Positions 9,031 through 17,784 of a stretch of 64,000 bases of DNA are shown one piece after another. The translations under genes were made by a program, and so were the position numbers. The stretch is from Saccharomonospora glauca K62 (GTDB lineage Bacteria > Actinomycetota > Actinomycetes > Mycobacteriales > Pseudonocardiaceae): positions 974,089-1,038,088 of the forward strand of contig NZ_CM001484.1 of assembly GCF_000243395.2 (NCBI RefSeq), read 5' to 3'. The first letter of the stretch is position 1; every line of letters starts with the position of its first letter. The notes under the pieces are model-generated. The model had not been told where the DNA came from. It saw nothing but the letters and a program-made list of their open reading frames with translations, and made no database searches.

Positions 9031-9081
9031 GTGTCCGCAGCCCGCGTACGCGTGTCCGCAGAGCATGACCGCGTGTTCGCA
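9031..9081. repeat. 21-bp-unit intergenic repeat, forward half only (copy 1)
   Basis: Three units with a 21-bp period: GTGTCCGCAG at 9031-9040 and 9052-9061, then GTGTTCGCA at 9073-9081. The third unit is followed by CTTCCCGTACGC, as in copy 4. Unlike copies 2-4, the reverse-complement arm (TGCGGACAC units) is missing. It begins 4 nt after the GNAT stop. Confidence 0.8.
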
Positions 9082-9114
9082 CTTCCCGTACGCTCCGTGG
9101 TAATCCCGCTGGGC

Positions 9115-9120
9115 TAAGCT
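9115..9120 (+). promoter_or_regulatory. Putative -10 box of ung
   Basis: TAAGCT fits TANNNT and ends 8 nt before the GTG start of ung, which lacks a Shine-Dalgarno sequence. This suggests a leaderless transcript. Confidence 0.3.
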
Positions 9121-9128
9121 GCCGAGTC

Positions 9129-9806
9129 GTGACCGCACGACCACTGCACGAGATCATGGACCCCGGCTGGGCGAAGGCGTTGGAGCCGGTCGCCGACCGG
9201 ATCGCCGCGATGGGCGACTTCCTGCGCGCCGAGATCGCCGCGGGACGGACGTACCTGCCTTCCGGCGACAACATCCTTCGCGCGTTCCGCCAGCCGTTCG
9301 ACGAGGTGCGAGCGCTGATCGTCGGTCAGGACCCGTATCCCACGCCGGGACACCCCATCGGACTGTCCTTCGCCGTGGCGCCCGACGTCCGGCCGCTGCC
9401 GAAGAGCCTCGTCAACATCTTCCGCGAGTACTGCGACGACCTCGGCTACCCGCCACCGTCCAACGGCGACCTGACACCGTGGGCGGAGCAGGGTGTCCTG
9501 CTGCTCAACAGGGCGCTCACCGTGCGTCCGGGGAAGCCGAACTCCCACCAGGGCAAGGGCTGGGAGGAGATCACCGAGCGGGCCATCGTGGCGCTGGTCG
9601 AACGCGACAAGCCGCTCGTGGCGATCCTGTGGGGCAGCAACGCGCGCAAGCTCAAGCCGTTGCTCGGCTCGGTGCCGTGCGTGGAGTCGGTGCACCCCAG
9701 CCCGCTGTCCGCACGCAACGGATTCTTCGGCTCCCGTCCGTTCAGCCGCGCCAACGCGCTGCTCGAACAGCAGGGCGCCGAGCCCATCGACTGGAAGCTG
9801 CCGTAG
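9129..9806 (+). CDS. ung: Uracil-DNA glycosylase (family 1)
   Basis: It removes uracil from DNA at the start of base excision repair. The 225-residue protein has the water-activating motif [11 protein letters not shown] (catalytic D68), LLLNRALTV and the minor-groove loop HPSPLS. The residue after DPY is Pro instead of the His of E. coli Ung, as in mycobacterial Ung. GTG 9129 is the likely start. It is convergent with rpmB, with a strong shared hairpin. Confidence 0.95.
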   Translation: MTARPLHEIMDPGWAKALEPVADRIAAMGDFLRAEIAAGRTYLPSGDNILRAFRQPFDEVRALIVGQDPYPTPGHPIGLSFAVAPDVRPLPKSLVNIFREYCDDLGYPPPSNGDLTPWAEQGVLLLNRALTVRPGKPNSHQGKGWEEITERAIVALVERDKPLVAILWGSNARKLKPLLGSVPCVESVHPSPLSARNGFFGSRPFSRANALLEQQGAEPIDWKLP

Positions 9807-9820
9807 GAACCCGCACACGC

Positions 9821-9858
9821 CGAACGGCTCGGCGACCTTCCGGCCGCCGAGCCGTTCG
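9821..9858. terminator. Bidirectional terminator between ung and rpmB
   Basis: A perfect 14-bp stem, CGAACGGCTCGGCG (9821-9834) with CGCCGAGCCGTTCG (9845-9858), closes a 10-nt loop between the convergent ung and rpmB stops. Confidence 0.8.
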
Positions 9859-9875
9859 CTCGGAAAGCTCTGGCT

Positions 9876-10067
9876 TCAGCCCCGGACGACCTTGCCCGCC
9901 TTCAGGCAGGAGGTGCACACGTTCAGGCGCTTCTTCTGGGAAAGTCCGACCCTAGCGTGCACGGTCTGGATGTTCGGGTTCCACCGGCGGTTGGTACGCC
10001 GGTGAGAGTGTGAGACCGACTTGCCGAAGCCCGGCCCCTTGCCACAGACGTCGCACACGGCAGCCAC
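9876..10067 (-). CDS. rpmB: 50S ribosomal protein L28 (zinc-type)
   Basis: A 63-residue large-subunit ribosomal protein. It starts [15 protein letters not shown] and carries two CxxC pairs (CDVC, CTSC), the four-cysteine zinc form. Actinobacteria often keep a second, cysteine-free copy for zinc starvation elsewhere. The GTG start at 10067 has GAGGAGTG upstream. It is divergent from the DAK-domain gene, an order also seen in Streptomyces. Confidence 0.95.
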   Translation of the reverse strand: MAAVCDVCGKGPGFGKSVSHSHRRTNRRWNPNIQTVHARVGLSQKKRLNVCTSCLKAGKVVRG

Positions 10068-10217
10068 GTCGAACACTCCTCGAAAGATCGGTAACGAACC
10101 ACCCGGCGGTACCGGGCAACTCGAACAGGGTAACTGGTGTGCACTTCCCCGGCTCATCGGGGTCGTTACCCTCGCTTCTGGCGATGCCTCGATACCGGCT
10201 TACGGAGGATAACGCGG

Positions 10218-11828
10218 GTGCGGCCCTCGGACGATTTGGACTCGGACGCGGTACGGCGATGGATCGACGTCTGCGTTCGTGACCTGCGCGCGTTGCGGGC
10301 CGAGATCGACGGCATCAACGTCTACCCGGTTGCCGACTCCGACACGGGCTCGAACCTGCTGCACACGATCACCGCTGCGCGGGAGGCGTTGGAGGGGACG
10401 GCCGTGCCGGGCGCGGGCGAGGCGTTGGCCGTCGCGGCCGAGGCCGCGGTGCACGCGGCGAAGGGGAACTCCGGCATCATCCTGTCGCAGGTCCTGCGCG
10501 GCATGGCGAGCTCGGCGGCCGGGGTCGACGTGCTCGACGGCGCCGCGCTCGCCACCGCGTTGCGTTCCGCCGACTCCGCCGCGACGAGGGCCGTGGCACG
10601 CCCGGTGGCGGGCACGATGCTGAGCGTCCTGCACGCCGTGTCCACTGCTCTCCCCGACGGCGACGGGGACACGGACGCCGCCGGGGTGGCCACGCTGGCC
10701 GCCAAGACGGCGGCCGAGGCACTCGCGAACACCCCGAACCAGTTGGCCGCGCTCGCCGTCGCCGGCGTGGTCGACGCGGGCGGGCGCGGGCTGGTGGCCG
10801 TGCTCGACGCCCTCGTGGAGACCCTCACGGGGCAGCGAACGTCGGTTCCCGTCCAGGTCACTTCCCACACGCACGCCGACGAGACCCCGGCGCCGCGCAC
10901 GTGGGAGGTGATGTACCTGCTCACCGTCCCCGACCCCACGCCGGGTGAGCTGTCCGGACTGCGCAAGGCCCTGTCGGCCCTCGGTGACAGCGTCACGGTG
11001 GCGGAGGCGGGAGAACGGGAGTACGCGATCCACGTGCACTGTGCCGACATCGGTGCGGCGCTGGAGGCCGGACTCGACCACGGCAGGCCCCACCACGTAC
11101 GGGTGGAGCCGCTGCTGACCCCCGGTCCCGCCGAACCCTCCGTCGCGGCGGCCGACCGTGCGGTGGTGGCCGTGGTGCACGGGCAGGCGTTGGCCGACCT
11201 CATCGGCGGCGAGGGCACCCCGGTTCTTGTGGTCGACGCCGACGGCGAGCCGAGCACCGAGGACCTCCTCACGCTCGTGACCGGGACGGCAGCCGCCCAC
11301 GTCACCGTGTTGGCGGGCGGGGTGCGGTTGACCGCCGCCGCCGAGCGCGTCACCGGACACCCGATGCTGGAGGACCGGGACGTGGTGGTGGTGCCGTGTG
11401 CCTCGCCGGTGCAGGTCCTGGCCGCCCTCGCCGTCCACGACCCCGAACGCCGGGCCGGGGCCGACGTGGTCGCCATGGCCGAGGCCGCGGCCGCAACCCG
11501 ACGCGGCGAGGTGGTGGTGGCCGCCGAGGACGCCATCACGTGGGTGGGTAGGGCCACCGCGGGGGACGCCGTGGGATTCATCGACGGCGAGGTGGTGCTC
11601 ATCGAGCCCGGCGACGTCGAACGGCGAATCGAACGAGCCGCGACCGGTGTGCTCGACCGCATGCTCGCGGTGGGCGGGGAGCTGGTCACCGTCCTGGTGG
11701 GGGAGCACGCTCCCGACGGAATCACGGACGTCCTGGCCGAACACCTGCGCGCCGAGCGGCCCGATGTCGAACTGGTGTGCTATCCCGGTGGGCAGACCGA
11801 TGCGGTGCTGCTGATGGGTGTGGAGTGA
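10218..11828 (+). CDS. DAK2/DegV-type protein (YloV/FakA-like, possible fatty acid kinase)
   Basis: A 536-residue cytoplasmic protein. The N-terminal ~200 residues form a DhaL-like (DAK2) nucleotide-binding domain with INVYPVADSDTGSNLL, a variant of the usual PVPDGDTGTNM metal-binding motif that keeps both aspartates. The C-terminal half is the YloV/FakA acyl-binding-partner region. In Firmicutes FakA phosphorylates fatty acids bound by FakB; the actinobacterial role is not settled. GTG 10218 follows GGAGG at 10204-10208. It ends 1 bp before recG, so the two are co-translated, as in many actinobacteria. Confidence 0.85.
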   Translation: MRPSDDLDSDAVRRWIDVCVRDLRALRAEIDGINVYPVADSDTGSNLLHTITAAREALEGTAVPGAGEALAVAAEAAVHAAKGNSGIILSQVLRGMASSAAGVDVLDGAALATALRSADSAATRAVARPVAGTMLSVLHAVSTALPDGDGDTDAAGVATLAAKTAAEALANTPNQLAALAVAGVVDAGGRGLVAVLDALVETLTGQRTSVPVQVTSHTHADETPAPRTWEVMYLLTVPDPTPGELSGLRKALSALGDSVTVAEAGEREYAIHVHCADIGAALEAGLDHGRPHHVRVEPLLTPGPAEPSVAAADRAVVAVVHGQALADLIGGEGTPVLVVDADGEPSTEDLLTLVTGTAAAHVTVLAGGVRLTAAAERVTGHPMLEDRDVVVVPCASPVQVLAALAVHDPERRAGADVVAMAEAAAATRRGEVVVAAEDAITWVGRATAGDAVGFIDGEVVLIEPGDVERRIERAATGVLDRMLAVGGELVTVLVGEHAPDGITDVLAEHLRAERPDVELVCYPGGQTDAVLLMGVE

Positions 11829-11829
11829 C

Positions 11830-13989
11830 ATGGCGGTGTTGGCGGACCGGCTCACGGACGTCGTGGGCGCACGGACGGCGAACGCGTTGGCGTCCGCGCT
11901 CGATCTGCACACTGTCGGCGACCTGCTGCGGCACTACCCGCGTCGCTACGCCCAGCGCGGTGAACTCACCGACATCGCGGGCCTGGAGATCGGCGAGCAC
12001 GTCACCGTGCTCGCGCGCATCGAGAGCACCACGAAAAAGCCCATGCGCACCCGCAAGGGCTCCATCCTGGAAGTCACCATCACCGACGGCTCACGCCGGT
12101 TGACGTGCGCGTTCTTCGGCAACCAGACGTGGCGCGAACGCGAACTGCGGCCCGGCAGGACGGGACTGTTCGCGGGCAAGGTCACGGCGTTCCGCCGCTC
12201 GCTCCAGCTCGCCAACCCCGAGTACGAGCTGATCGACTCCGACTCGGACGACGGGCTGTCGACGGTGGACGACTTCCTCTCCCGGATCATCCCCGTGTAT
12301 CCCGCGGCGCAGGGGCTGCCGTCGTGGCGGATCTCCAAGGCCGTGCACCAGACGCTGGAGATGCTCGACGCCGAACCCGACCCGCTGCCGGAATGGCTTC
12401 GCCGGGAACACGGCCTCCCCACGTTGTTCGAGGCCCTGCACGCCATCCACCGGCCCCGCAGCGACGCCGAGCTGCGCAGCGCGCGCATGCGACTCAAGTG
12501 GGACGAGGCGTTGGCGGTGCAGCTCGTGCTGGCGCAGCGGCGCCGGTCGACCGGGGGCAGGACCGCGCCCGCGTGTCCGCCGAAATCGGGCGGTATCGCC
12601 GAGGCGTTCGACGAGCGGTTGCCGTTCCGGCTCACCGAGGGGCAGCGCGAGGTCGGGGAGGCGATCAGCGCCGACCTGGCGGGTGAGCACCCCATGAACC
12701 GCCTGCTCCAGGGCGAGGTCGGCAGCGGCAAGACCGTCGTCGCGCTGCGGGCGATGTTGCAGGTGGTCGACGCGGGAAGGCAGGCGGCGCTGCTCGCGCC
12801 GACGGAGGTGCTGGCCGCGCAGCACGCCAGGTCGCTGCGGGAGTTGCTCGGCGATCTCGCGCGGGCCGGGGAGCTGGGTGGCGCGGAGCGCGCCACGCGC
12901 GTCACGCTGCTCACCGGGTCGCTGTCCGCGCGGCAGCGCAAACAGGCGTTGCTGGACGCGGCGAGCGGTGCGGCGGGCATCGTGGTGGGCACACACGCGC
13001 TGCTCGGCGAGCACGTGTCGTTCGCCGACCTGGCCCTTGTGGTGATCGACGAGCAGCACCGGTTCGGCGTCGAACAACGGGACGCGCTGCGCTCGCGGGC
13101 GGGCGAGGACATCAGCCCGCACGTGCTGGTGATGACCGCGACCCCCATCCCGAGGACGGTCGCCATGACCGTGTACGGCGACCTGGAGACGTCGTCGCTG
13201 CGGCAGCTTCCGTCCGGGCGTTCGCCGATCTCGACCACCGTGGTGCCCGCCGCGGAGAAGCCCGCGTGGCTCGAACGCGTGTGGCAGCGGCTGCGCGAGG
13301 AGGTCGCCGAGGGACATCAGGCCTACGTCGTGTGCCCCCGGATCGGCGACGAACCGCCGTCGGAGAAGACCGAACGTCCTCCCGTCGCGGTGCTCGACCT
13401 CGTGCCGGAGCTGGAGAACGGCCCGCTGGCGGGGTTGCGGATCGGCGTTCTGCACGGCCGGCTCCCCGGTGACGAGAAGGACGCGGTGATGCGTGCCTTC
13501 GCCGCCGGGGAGCTCGACGTCCTCGTGGCCACCACGGTGATCGAGGTCGGTGTCAACGTTCCCAACGCCACGGTGATGGTCATCATGGACGCCGACCGGT
13601 TCGGGGTCAGCCAGCTCCACCAGCTCCGGGGCCGGGTCGGCCGGGGGAACGTGCCGGGATTGTGCCTGTTGGTCACCGAGGCGCTCGAGGGGACGTCCGC
13701 TCGGGCGCGGCTCGCGGCCGTCGAATCGACCACCGACGGGTTCGAGCTGTCGAAGCTGGACCTGGAGTTGCGCCGGGAGGGGGACATCCTCGGCGCGGCA
13801 CAGTCGGGCAAGCGTTCCGGGCTCAAGCTGTTGTCCCTGCTGCGGGACGAGGAGATCATCGCGCGGTCCCGCCGGGTGGCTCAGCGGGTGGTGGCGGCCG
13901 ATCCGGAGCTCACCGAGCATCCGGGTCTCGCCGCGCTGGCCGCCGACATGATCGACGATGAGCGTGCGGAGTACCTGGAGAAAACCTGA
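11830..13989 (+). CDS. recG: ATP-dependent DNA helicase RecG
   Basis: It remodels stalled replication forks and Holliday junctions. The 719-residue protein has an N-terminal wedge/OB domain, then superfamily 2 motifs: Walker A GEVGSGKTVVALRA, DEQHRFG (motif II), VMTATPIPRT (motif III) and the C-terminal QLRGRVGRG (motif VI). ATG 11830 lies 1 bp past the upstream stop; an in-frame GTG at 11818 would overlap it. The middle of the gene is continuous and intact. A 21-bp-unit repeat starts 6 nt after its stop. Confidence 0.96.
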   Translation: MAVLADRLTDVVGARTANALASALDLHTVGDLLRHYPRRYAQRGELTDIAGLEIGEHVTVLARIESTTKKPMRTRKGSILEVTITDGSRRLTCAFFGNQTWRERELRPGRTGLFAGKVTAFRRSLQLANPEYELIDSDSDDGLSTVDDFLSRIIPVYPAAQGLPSWRISKAVHQTLEMLDAEPDPLPEWLRREHGLPTLFEALHAIHRPRSDAELRSARMRLKWDEALAVQLVLAQRRRSTGGRTAPACPPKSGGIAEAFDERLPFRLTEGQREVGEAISADLAGEHPMNRLLQGEVGSGKTVVALRAMLQVVDAGRQAALLAPTEVLAAQHARSLRELLGDLARAGELGGAERATRVTLLTGSLSARQRKQALLDAASGAAGIVVGTHALLGEHVSFADLALVVIDEQHRFGVEQRDALRSRAGEDISPHVLVMTATPIPRTVAMTVYGDLETSSLRQLPSGRSPISTTVVPAAEKPAWLERVWQRLREEVAEGHQAYVVCPRIGDEPPSEKTERPPVAVLDLVPELENGPLAGLRIGVLHGRLPGDEKDAVMRAFAAGELDVLVATTVIEVGVNVPNATVMVIMDADRFGVSQLHQLRGRVGRGNVPGLCLLVTEALEGTSARARLAAVESTTDGFELSKLDLELRREGDILGAAQSGKRSGLKLLSLLRDEEIIARSRRVAQRVVAADPELTEHPGLAALAADMIDDERAEYLEKT

Positions 13990-13995
13990 CCCGCC

Positions 13996-14135
13996 GTGTC
14001 CGCAGCCTGTGCACGCGTGTCCGCAGTCTGTGCACGGGTGTTCGCATCTCACGATGAGGAACGGGCACCAGTCGTCGCGTGAGGTGCGGACACGCGTACG
14101 TGAGGTGCGGACACGCGTGCATGAGGTGCGGACAC
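13996..14135. repeat. 21-bp-unit inverted repeat element (copy 2)
   Basis: Three forward units (GTGTCCGCAG at 13996 and 14017, GTGTTCGCA at 14038) and three reverse units (TGCGGACAC at 14085, 14106, 14127), all with 21-bp period. The arms can pair over about 57 bp, with a 5-nt mismatch block in each unit and a loop near 14053-14076. It lies between recG and pyc. Its 3' edge is 121 bp before the pyc start. Confidence 0.88.
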
Positions 14136-14256
14136 GCCGTTCCGGGGTATCCACGGCGCGGAGCGCATGAGGCCCGTCACGGGCTGTTGATCTCCCTTTG
14201 AGCACGGCAACCGAGGTAACGTGCTCGCGACCGATCCATACGAGGAAGGAACGGGC

Positions 14257-17200
14257 ATGTTCCGCAAGGTACTCGTCGCCAACCGTGGTGAGATCGCGAT
14301 CCGAGCGTTCCGGGCAGCGTATGAATTGGGCGCGGGAACGGTCGCGGTGTTCCCCCACGAGGATCGAAACTCCCTTCATCGGCTGAAGGCCGACGAGGCG
14401 TACGAGATCGGGGAACCGGGCCATCCGGTGCGGGCGTACCTGTCGGTCGACGAGATCGTGGGGGCCGCCCAGCGGGCGGGGGCCGACGCGATCTACCCCG
14501 GATACGGCTTCCTCTCCGAGAACCCCGACCTCGCCCGCGCGTGCGCCGAGGCGGGAATCACCTTCATCGGCCCGAGCGCCGAGGTCCTGGAGCTGACGGG
14601 TAACAAGGCGCGGGCCGTGGCCGCCGCCCGCGAGGCGGGCGTGCCCGTACTCGGCTCGTCCCAACCTTCCTCCGATGTGGACACCCTCGTGGAGGCGGCC
14701 GAGGAACTCGGTTTCCCCCTGTTCGTCAAGGCCGTGGCGGGCGGCGGCGGTCGGGGCATGCGGCTGGTGCACGACCGTGCCTCGCTGCGGGAGTCGATCG
14801 AGGCCGCCGCTCGCGAGGCCGAGTCGGCGTTCGGCGATCCCACCGTGTTCCTGGAGAAGGCGGTGGTGGAGCCCCGGCACATCGAGGTGCAGATCCTCAG
14901 CGACGGCACGGGCGACGAGAACGGCGTCATCCACCTGTACGAGCGCGACTGCTCGGTGCAGCGCAGGCACCAGAAGGTGATCGAGCTGGCGCCGGCGCCG
15001 AACCTCGACCCGGAACTGCGGGAACGCATTTGTGCCGACGCCGTCCGCTTCGCCCGTCAGATCGGCTATCGCAACGCGGGCACGGTGGAGTTCCTCGTCG
15101 ACCGGGACGGCAACCACGTCTTCATCGAGATGAACCCGCGCATCCAGGTGGAGCACACGGTGACCGAGGAGGTCACCGACGTCGACCTGGTGCAGGCGCA
15201 GATGCGGATCGCCGCGGGCGAGACGTTGAGCGACCTCGGCCTGTCGCAGGACACCGTGTACCTGCGGGGCGCGGCGCTGCAGTGCCGCATCACCACCGAG
15301 GACCCGGCCAACGGGTTCCGCCCGGACACCGGCATGATCAGCGCCTACCGCTCGCCGGGCGGGTCGGGCATCCGCCTCGACGGCGGCACCACGTTCGCGG
15401 GCACGGAGATCAGCGCGCACTTCGACTCCATGCTCGTCAAGCTCACCTGTCGAGGCCGCACGTTCGGCGCCGCCGTCGACAAGGCCCGGCGCGCGGTGGC
15501 GGAGTTCCGCATCCGGGGCGTGGCGACGAACATCCCGTTCCTCCAGGCCGTTCTCGACGACCCCGACTTCCGGGCCGGACGGGTCACCACGGCGTTCATC
15601 GAACAGCGCCCGCACCTGCTGACGGCACGGCACTCGGCCGACCGTGGCACGAGGCTGCTCACCTATCTCGCCGACGTGACCGTCAACAAGCCCCACGGTG
15701 AGCGGCCTCGGGTGATCGACCCGGTGAAGAAGCTGCCGTCCGTCCCGAAGGGGGAACCACCCGCCGGATCGAAGCAGAAGCTCACCGAACTCGGCCCCGA
15801 GGGATTCGCGCGGTGGCTGCGTTCGTCGCCGTACCTCGGCGTCACCGACACGACGTTCCGGGACGCCCACCAGTCGCTGCTGGCCACGCGCGTGCGGACC
15901 AAGGATCTGCTCGCGGTCGCCCCGGTGGTGGCGAAGACCCTGCCGCAACTGCTGTCGGTGGAGTGCTGGGGTGGAGCCACCTACGACGTGGCACTGCGGT
16001 TCCTCGCCGAGGACCCGTGGGAGCGGCTCGCCGCGTTGCGCGAGGCCATGCCCAACATCTGCCTCCAGATGCTGCTGCGGGGCCGCAACACCGTGGGATA
16101 CACGCCGTATCCCACCGAAGTCACCGAGGCGTTCGTGGAGGAGGCCACCGCCACCGGCATCGACATCTTCCGCATCTTCGATGCCCTCAACGACGTCGAA
16201 CAAATGCGTCCCGCCATCGACGCGGTGCGGGCCACGGGGACGGCGGTGGCGGAGGTGGCGCTCTGCTACACCTCCGACCTGTCGAACCCCGAGGAGAAGA
16301 CCTACACGCTCGACTACTACCTCAAGCTCGCCGAACAAATCGTCGGTGCGGGCGCGCACGTCCTCGCCATCAAGGACATGGCCGGGTTGCTGCGAGCCCC
16401 CGCCGCGGCCAGGCTCGTGAGTGCGTTGCGCAAGGAGTTCGACCTGCCCGTGCACGTCCACACGCACGACACGGCGGGCGGTCAGCTCGCGACCTACCTC
16501 GCCGCGATCAACGCGGGAGCGGACGCCGTGGACGGTGCCGTGGCCTCGATGGCGGGCACCACGTCGCAGCCGTCGTTGTCGGCCCTCGTGGCCGCCACCG
16601 ACCACTCCGACCGGCCGACCGGCCTCGACCTGGGCGCGGTGAGCGATCTCGAACCGTACTGGGAGGTCGTGCGCAAGATCTACGCGCCGTTCGAGGCCGG
16701 ACTCGCCTCACCCACCGGCCGTGTGTACCACCACGAGATTCCGGGCGGGCAGTTGTCGAACCTGCGCACCCAGGCCGTGGCGCTCGGGCTGGGCGACCGG
16801 TTCGAGGAGATCGAGTCGATGTACGCGGCGGCCGACCGCATTCTCGGCCACCTCGTGAAGGTCACGCCATCGTCCAAGGTGGTGGGTGATCTCGCGCTGC
16901 ACCTCGTGGGCGCGGGTGTCTCGCCGGAGGACTTCGAGGCCGACCCCGGCAAGTACGACATCCCCGACTCCGTCATCGGGTTCCTGCGCGGCGAGCTGGG
17001 TGACCCGCCCGGCGGCTGGCCCGAGCCGTTCCGCACCAAGGCGTTGGCGGGCAGGCCCGAGGCCAGGTCCATCGTGGAACTGTCGGACGACGACAGGCGG
17101 GCGCTCGCCGACGACCGCAGGGCGACGTTGAACCGGCTGTTGTTCCCCGGCCCGACGAAGGAGTTCGAGACTCACCGGCACGCCTACGGCGACACGAGCG

Positions 17201-17640
17201 TGTTGCCGAGCAAGGACTTCTTCTACGGGTTGCGGCCCGGCGAGGAGTACGCCGTCGACCTGGAACCGGGCGTTCGGCTGCTCATCGAGCTGGAGGCCAT
17301 CGGTGAGGCGGACGAGCGCGGTATCCGCGTCGTCATGGCGTCGCTGAACGGACAATTGCGGCCCATCCAGGTCCGCGACCGTTCGGTGGCCAGCGACCTG
17401 CCCGCGAAGGAGAAGGCCGACAAGAACAACCCGAAGCATGTCGCGGCACCGTTCGCCGGTGTGGTGACGGCGACGGTGTCCGAGGGCGACACCGTCAAGG
17501 CGGGGGACACGGTGGCGACGATCGAGGCGATGAAGATGGAAGCCGCCATCACCGCACAGGAGAGTGGCCGGGTGGCACGCCTGGCCATCAACTCGGTGCA
17601 GCAGGTGGAGGGCGGCGACCTGCTGGTGGTGCTGGAGTAG
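14257..17640 (+). CDS. pyc: Pyruvate carboxylase
   Basis: It carboxylates pyruvate to oxaloacetate with biotin and ATP, refilling the TCA cycle in the cytoplasm. The 1127-residue single chain has a biotin carboxylase domain (FRKVLVANRGEIAIRAFR start, KAVAGGGGRGMR ATP loop, EMNPRIQVEHTVTE), a carboxyltransferase TIM barrel beginning near residue 530 (VTDTTFRDAHQSLLATR) and a C-terminal biotinyl domain with AMKME, where K1093 carries biotin. ATG 14257 follows GAAGGAA; an in-frame codon at 14221 lacks a ribosome site. It has its own terminator. With malate synthase later in the window, this is the central anaplerotic set. Confidence 0.97.
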   Translation: MFRKVLVANRGEIAIRAFRAAYELGAGTVAVFPHEDRNSLHRLKADEAYEIGEPGHPVRAYLSVDEIVGAAQRAGADAIYPGYGFLSENPDLARACAEAGITFIGPSAEVLELTGNKARAVAAAREAGVPVLGSSQPSSDVDTLVEAAEELGFPLFVKAVAGGGGRGMRLVHDRASLRESIEAAAREAESAFGDPTVFLEKAVVEPRHIEVQILSDGTGDENGVIHLYERDCSVQRRHQKVIELAPAPNLDPELRERICADAVRFARQIGYRNAGTVEFLVDRDGNHVFIEMNPRIQVEHTVTEEVTDVDLVQAQMRIAAGETLSDLGLSQDTVYLRGAALQCRITTEDPANGFRPDTGMISAYRSPGGSGIRLDGGTTFAGTEISAHFDSMLVKLTCRGRTFGAAVDKARRAVAEFRIRGVATNIPFLQAVLDDPDFRAGRVTTAFIEQRPHLLTARHSADRGTRLLTYLADVTVNKPHGERPRVIDPVKKLPSVPKGEPPAGSKQKLTELGPEGFARWLRSSPYLGVTDTTFRDAHQSLLATRVRTKDLLAVAPVVAKTLPQLLSVECWGGATYDVALRFLAEDPWERLAALREAMPNICLQMLLRGRNTVGYTPYPTEVTEAFVEEATATGIDIFRIFDALNDVEQMRPAIDAVRATGTAVAEVALCYTSDLSNPEEKTYTLDYYLKLAEQIVGAGAHVLAIKDMAGLLRAPAAARLVSALRKEFDLPVHVHTHDTAGGQLATYLAAINAGADAVDGAVASMAGTTSQPSLSALVAATDHSDRPTGLDLGAVSDLEPYWEVVRKIYAPFEAGLASPTGRVYHHEIPGGQLSNLRTQAVALGLGDRFEEIESMYAAADRILGHLVKVTPSSKVVGDLALHLVGAGVSPEDFEADPGKYDIPDSVIGFLRGELGDPPGGWPEPFRTKALAGRPEARSIVELSDDDRRALADDRRATLNRLLFPGPTKEFETHRHAYGDTSVLPSKDFFYGLRPGEEYAVDLEPGVRLLIELEAIGEADERGIRVVMASLNGQLRPIQVRDRSVASDLPAKEKADKNNPKHVAAPFAGVVTATVSEGDTVKAGDTVATIEAMKMEAAITAQESGRVARLAINSVQQVEGGDLLVVLE

Positions 17641-17650
17641 CCGGTCCGTT

Positions 17651-17683
17651 CCGAGGCCACCGGCGGGTGCTCGGTGGCCTCGG
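17651..17683 (+). terminator. Terminator after pyc
   Basis: A perfect 12-bp stem, CCGAGGCCACCG (17651-17662) with CGGTGGCCTCGG (17672-17683), closes a 9-nt loop 10 nt after the pyc stop. Confidence 0.8.
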
Positions 17684-17772
17684 AGACCGGTGCCGGTCCG
17701 GTCGGCCGACGTCGCCACGCAACGGAAAGGGCACCGAGGAGCAGTCACGGATCGGCGAGCATGGTCGAGCAC

Positions 17773-17778
17773 TAGTGT
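17773..17778 (+). promoter_or_regulatory. Putative -10 box of the arginase-family gene
   Basis: TAGTGT fits TANNNT and ends 6 nt before the ATG at 17785. There is no Shine-Dalgarno sequence, so a leaderless message is likely. Confidence 0.35.
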
Positions 17779-17784
17779 GATCCC

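Noticed and set aside
13958-14170. Short open frames through the repeat elements (heptad-like CPQPVHA peptides)
   Set aside because: The 21-bp period is a multiple of three, so several frames stay open by chance. They have no ribosome sites and the arms pair in RNA, which fits non-coding elements better.
12091-16605. A 1504-codon open frame on the minus strand
   Set aside because: It lies fully across recG and pyc, which have clear motifs on the plus strand. Its translation is Arg/His/Gly-rich, as expected for the antisense of high-GC genes.
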